Shown: positions 43,143 to 45,853 of the stretch, one piece after another | Numbering within the stretch: position 1 is the stretch's first letter | Layout of the letters: each line of letters begins with the position of its first letter | DNA from: Candidatus Bathyarchaeota archaeon | GTDB taxonomy: Archaea; Thermoproteota; Bathyarchaeia; Bathyarchaeales; Bathycorpusculaceae | DNA length: 45,853 nt | Reading direction: 5' to 3' | Assembly (NCBI GenBank): GCA_026414485.1 | Contig: JAOAIX010000011.1 | Coordinates: forward strand, 19,251-65,103 | Translations under genes and position numbers: made by a program | The notes under the pieces: generated by a model | What the model saw: the letters and a program-made list of their open reading frames with translations, nothing else | The model's database searches: none | Told to the model about the DNA's origin: nothing

Positions 43143-43514
43143 GTGGACCGCGCCAACGTTATCAAAGAAGAGATAACAGAGAAGGATTACAGGTTTTTAG
43201 CTGTATACATAGAGGCAACAAATAGCTGCCTAGTTTTGCTCAGTGAAAAAGAAGACAAACTGGGAACAATTGCAATTGCCGTGCCCAGACCCAGAGATAT
43301 GGTAGGTCCTGTTTCTTCGTCTATTTTGGTAGGAGATAAAAATGCAATTTCAGCGCGCATGTTCGCTGAGTATATTGCTGGAAAAAAAGGCAAGATTGCT
43401 GTTGTCTCAGTTTATTTGGACAAACTCACCGAGGTACAGGCGCAAGCATATTTTATGCAGTTAATCGAAAAGGTATTGCGTTCAGAAACTACAAAAACAG
43501 CAGAAAAGATATGA
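43143..43514 (+). CDS. PAC3/PAC4-like small protein
   Basis: 123-residue protein without a definite family. It has alternating strands (RFLAVYIEATNSCLVLL, GTIAIAVPRP, KIAVVSVYLD) and a central SILVGDKNAISARMFAEYI followed by a C-terminal helix AYFMQLIEKVLR. The order strand-GD-helix-strand-helix recalls the eukaryotic proteasome assembly chaperones PAC3/PAC4, but this is a pattern match from memory. The GTG 43143 start is 12 bases after AAGGAG, whereas ATG 43136, in another frame, is five bases after it. A one-base G insertion in GTGGAC would join the ATG to this frame, so a frameshift or an unusual start is possible. Confidence 0.45.
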   Translation: MDRANVIKEEITEKDYRFLAVYIEATNSCLVLLSEKEDKLGTIAIAVPRPRDMVGPVSSSILVGDKNAISARMFAEYIAGKKGKIAVVSVYLDKLTEVQAQAYFMQLIEKVLRSETTKTAEKI

Positions 43515-43751
43515 AGTGAAAAAATACTACTAGACCAACTAAGTCATTTAGCGACAACACTTTAGTGGAGTAAAAATAGTTTTTAGTTTTCGTCTAGAAC
43601 CACAGATTCAAGGCGTGACGACTTACAAAAAGAACTAAAAAATAATGGTGAGGTCCTAAACTACAAACAGAAAGTAATAGAAACCCTGAGTACAGTACTG
43701 TAAAGTGAGACTTTAAGAGTACCCATCAGTATTATGCAGGGGGCAATTCCA
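43515..43751. other. intergenic upstream of sua5
   Basis: About 237 bp. An open reading stretch near 43588-43700 (ending GTACTGTAA) gives a Lys/Glu-rich peptide but has no credible start codon. Palindromes lie at 43691-43715. Nothing else is supported. Confidence 0.35.
43691..43715. repeat. adjacent palindromes before sua5
   Basis: TACAGTACTGTA (43691-43702) is a 12-base perfect palindrome and is followed at once by TAAAGT-GAG-ACTTTA (43701-43715). They are about 40 bases from the sua5 start and may be an operator. Confidence 0.3.
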
Positions 43752-44813
43752 ATGAAGCAAACTGAACTGTTAAAAGTTGATCCGCAGGAACCTGAAATTG
43801 AAAAGATAAGTCAAGCTGCAAACTTGATTAAAGCTGGTAGGTTAGTGGCGTTTCCAACCGAGACAGTTTACGGGTTGGGGGCCGATGCGCTGAATCCAAA
43901 AGCAATTTTGGAATTGTTTTCAGCGAAGAATCGCCCACTGGATAATCCACCTATCGTTCACGTGGAAAATTTTGAGGAGGTGCCGCGGTTAACGCAAGAA
44001 GTGCCGAGCGCAGCAAAAAAATTGATGGATAAGTTCTGGCCTGGACCTTTAACGTTGGTTTTTAAGCGTTCCAGCATCGTGCCTGAGGTGACGGTGGCTG
44101 GTTTGGAGACCATAGCGATTCGGATGCCTCAACATAAAGTGGCATTAGCCTTAATCAGAGAGAGCAGATGTCCTATCGCAGCTCCTAGTGCCAACATGGC
44201 AGGTAGACCTAGCCCCACTTCTGCCGAGCATGTTCTTGAGGACTTGAATGGCCGTATAGATGCTATAATCGACGCGGGACCAACACGTATAGGAGTCGAG
44301 TCTACAGTTTTGGATGTAAGCGTTGCGCCGCCATTGTTGTTGCGCCCTGGAGGGGTTTCTTTTGAGGCTTTAAAGGAGGTTGTCAAAGAGGTACAGCTTC
44401 ACCCCTTTGTTGTTTCTGAAAAAGAAATCTCCCCTGAAAAAGCAAAATCTCCAGGTATGAAGCACAAACATTATGCCCCTAAGACTCCTTTAATACTTGT
44501 AGAGGGCGACTTATCAAAAGTTATGGGCACAATAAAAGAACTCACAACTGACTATTGGCTAAACAATAAGAAGGTTGGGGTTTTGGCAACAAGTGAAACA
44601 GCTTGGGCTTACGAAGCAGAGGTTGTGAAGACTCTGGGTAGCCGGCGAAATGTTGACGCGATGGCAACACGTTTGTTTAGACTTTTGCGGGAATTTGACT
44701 CTGAGAACGTCGATGTCATAATTGCTGAAGGAGTACCTTTGGATGGTTTAGGGTTGGCGGTTATGAATCGCTTACGAAAAGCCTCAGGCTATAACATAAT
44801 TAAGGCTGTTTGA
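43752..44813 (+). CDS. threonylcarbamoyl-AMP synthase Sua5
   Basis: 353-residue enzyme making threonylcarbamoyl-AMP from threonine, bicarbonate and ATP, the first step of t6A. The YrdC-type domain shows GRLVAFPTETVYGLGADAL, FSAKNRPLDNPPIVHV, KFWPGPLTLVFKRS and IAAPSANMAGRPSPTSAEHV; the linker SPGMKHKHYAPKTPLI and a Rossmann-like C-terminal Sua5 domain follow (about 250-353). ATG 43752 has AGGGGG eight bases upstream; an ATG at 43734 is less likely. KEOPS subunits Pcc1 and Cgi121 are at the other end of the window. Confidence 0.93.
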   Translation: MKQTELLKVDPQEPEIEKISQAANLIKAGRLVAFPTETVYGLGADALNPKAILELFSAKNRPLDNPPIVHVENFEEVPRLTQEVPSAAKKLMDKFWPGPLTLVFKRSSIVPEVTVAGLETIAIRMPQHKVALALIRESRCPIAAPSANMAGRPSPTSAEHVLEDLNGRIDAIIDAGPTRIGVESTVLDVSVAPPLLLRPGGVSFEALKEVVKEVQLHPFVVSEKEISPEKAKSPGMKHKHYAPKTPLILVEGDLSKVMGTIKELTTDYWLNNKKVGVLATSETAWAYEAEVVKTLGSRRNVDAMATRLFRLLREFDSENVDVIIAEGVPLDGLGLAVMNRLRKASGYNIIKAV

Positions 44814-44902
44814 TGTTAGGAAAGCCTTAAATTTGACCGGTTTGATTGTTTGCGTTTAAGAATTCAAGATTTGTAAATTGTTGTAAAAATGGTGAAAATG
44901 AT

Positions 44903-45853
44903 ATGGCACAAGGTGGAACAGTTCCCGTTCTAGTCTTAAAAGAAGGCACCGGAAGATCAACCGGCCGTGAAGCACAAAAAAATAACATAATGGCCGCAAA
45001 GATTGTTTCTGAAACCATAAAAAGTACTTTGGGTCCCTGTGGGATGGACAAAATGTTGGTCACAAGTTTCGGAGACGTTGCTATCACAAATGACGGCGCG
45101 ACTATAATGAAGGAGCTGGATGTGCAGCACCCAGCGGCTAAGATGCTTGTTGAAGTTGCTAAAGCTCAGGATAACGAGGTGGGCGATGGGACTACAACTG
45201 CTGTGGTCTTGTCAGGTGAATTGCTTGCCAAAGCCGAGAATTTGTTAGATAAGAATGTTCACCCAACAGTTATTATAGAAGGTTTCAAGAAAGCAAGTGA
45301 AAAAGCGCAAGAAATTTTGGAAAAACTTGCCATGCCCATCAGCCTTAAAGATGACAAAACCCTACGGGAGGTAGCCTTAACAAGTTTAGCTAGCAAGGGT
45401 GTTGCTAATGCAAAAGAACACTTTGCCAAAATTAGTGTGGACGCTGTTAAGCAAGTTTCTGAAGAAGTAAATGCGAAAGTTAGGGCAGATATTGACCTAA
45501 TCAAGGTTATTAAGAAACATGGCAAAAGCCTCGAAGAAACTGAGCTTGTGAGGGGCATGGTTATCGACAAAGAAGTTGCCAGCTCACAGATGCCTAAAGT
45601 AATTGAAAACGCAAAAATTGCACTGCTCAACACTAAATTAGAAATTGAAAAAACAGAGTTTGACGCCAAAATAAACATCGAAAGTCCTGAGCAGATGCGC
45701 TCCTTCCTTGATGAAGAAGAACGCATGCTTAAGGAGATGACGGATAAAATCTGCAAAGCAGGAGCCAACGTTGTTTTCTGCGAGAAGGGTGTTGATGATA
45801 TGGCGTTGCATTTCTTAGCCAAAGCTGGTGTACTTGCAGTTAAAAGCGTGAGC
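44903..45853 (+). CDS. thermosome (group II chaperonin) subunit, partial
   Basis: The first 317 residues of a thermosome subunit, cut by the window edge with an open frame. ATP-binding motifs are KSTLGPCGMDKMLV, VAITNDGATIMKEL and VGDGTTTAVVLSGELLAKA; HPTVIIEGFKKASEKA and KIALLNTKLEIEKTEFDAKI continue the equatorial and apical domains. Full subunits have about 540 residues, so about 40 percent is missing. Start ATG 44903 has GGTGA seven bases upstream. It receives substrates from prefoldin, whose beta subunit is encoded here. Confidence 0.95.
   Translation, partial: MAQGGTVPVLVLKEGTGRSTGREAQKNNIMAAKIVSETIKSTLGPCGMDKMLVTSFGDVAITNDGATIMKELDVQHPAAKMLVEVAKAQDNEVGDGTTTAVVLSGELLAKAENLLDKNVHPTVIIEGFKKASEKAQEILEKLAMPISLKDDKTLREVALTSLASKGVANAKEHFAKISVDAVKQVSEEVNAKVRADIDLIKVIKKHGKSLEETELVRGMVIDKEVASSQMPKVIENAKIALLNTKLEIEKTEFDAKINIESPEQMRSFLDEEERMLKEMTDKICKAGANVVFCEKGVDDMALHFLAKAGVLAVKSVS

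Noticed and set aside
43588-43700. Short coding stretch before sua5
   Set aside because: Lys/Asn-rich reading is expected from AT-rich DNA, and no ATG, GTG or TTG with a ribosome site begins it.
45259-45822. Long minus-strand ORF opposite the thermosome
   Set aside because: It is the antisense shadow of the thermosome gene; its protein is Ser/Leu-rich without motifs.

Overview
This window is archaeal chromosome, dense with housekeeping genes. The main evidence is a complete set of archaeal markers: exosome subunits Rrp4, Rrp41 and Rrp42, the 20S proteasome alpha subunit, SBDS, eL43, prefoldin beta, KEOPS subunits, family B DNA polymerase, RadB, XPD, archaeal topoisomerase IA, CDP-archaeol synthase (ether lipids), AglB/STT3, archaeal-type split glutamate synthase and a thermosome. 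Many starts are GTG or TTG with GGAGG-like ribosome sites, and TATA-like boxes precede several operons. Gene order and protein style suggest a TACK-type archaeon, perhaps Bathyarchaeia, but that lineage is inference. I see no tRNA, rRNA, CRISPR array, transposase or phage gene.

Layout. (1) 0.1-2.4 kb: THUMP protein (+), then Cgi121, a phosphoribosyltransferase and Pcc1 (-). (2) 2.4-6.5 kb (-): exosome/proteasome superoperon psmA-sbds-rrp4-rrp41-rrp42-eL43-pcc1. (3) 6.8-13.3 kb (+): prefoldin beta, DUF3194, DHH phosphoesterase, an ECF transporter energizing module without a substrate subunit, an anchored glycosidase-like surface protein and an endonuclease IV homologue. (4) 13.4-18.6 kb (-): ferredoxin, FAD oxidoreductase and three-part glutamate synthase. 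(5) 18.9-23 kb: AbrB-PhoU regulator (+) facing a large beta-propeller surface protein (-). (6) 23-27.4 kb (-): enolase, uS2, MEMO, and an RNA m5C methyltransferase. (7) 27.5-34.4 kb: DNA polymerase B (+), N-glycosylation genes AglB and a GlcNAc-1-phosphate transferase (-), a broken methyltransferase gene and a zinc ribbon. (8) 34.5-42.8 kb: topoisomerase IA, an OSTC/Ost3-like three-helix membrane protein, CarS, RadB, a RuvC-like protein paired with a Clp1/Grc3 kinase, XPD and endonuclease III. (9) 43.1-45.9 kb (+): a small protein resembling a proteasome assembly chaperone, Sua5, and a thermosome subunit cut by the window end.

How they work together. Sua5, Pcc1 and Cgi121 belong to the tRNA t6A pathway. 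The exosome, SBDS, eL43, proteasome and prefoldin genes link RNA turnover, ribosome maturation and protein quality control. The lipid-linked sugar transferase, AglB and the OSTC-like protein form a likely N-glycosylation set whose targets could include the two sequon-rich surface proteins here.

The most noteworthy observations are the archaeal OSTC/Ost3-like protein at 36735-37157, the methyltransferase pseudogene at 33500-34167 (one frameshift and two in-frame TGA codons), the GlcNAc-1-P transferase lacking its first helix and a conserved Asp, the RuvC-like/Clp1 pair, and the PAC3/PAC4-like protein with an ambiguous start.
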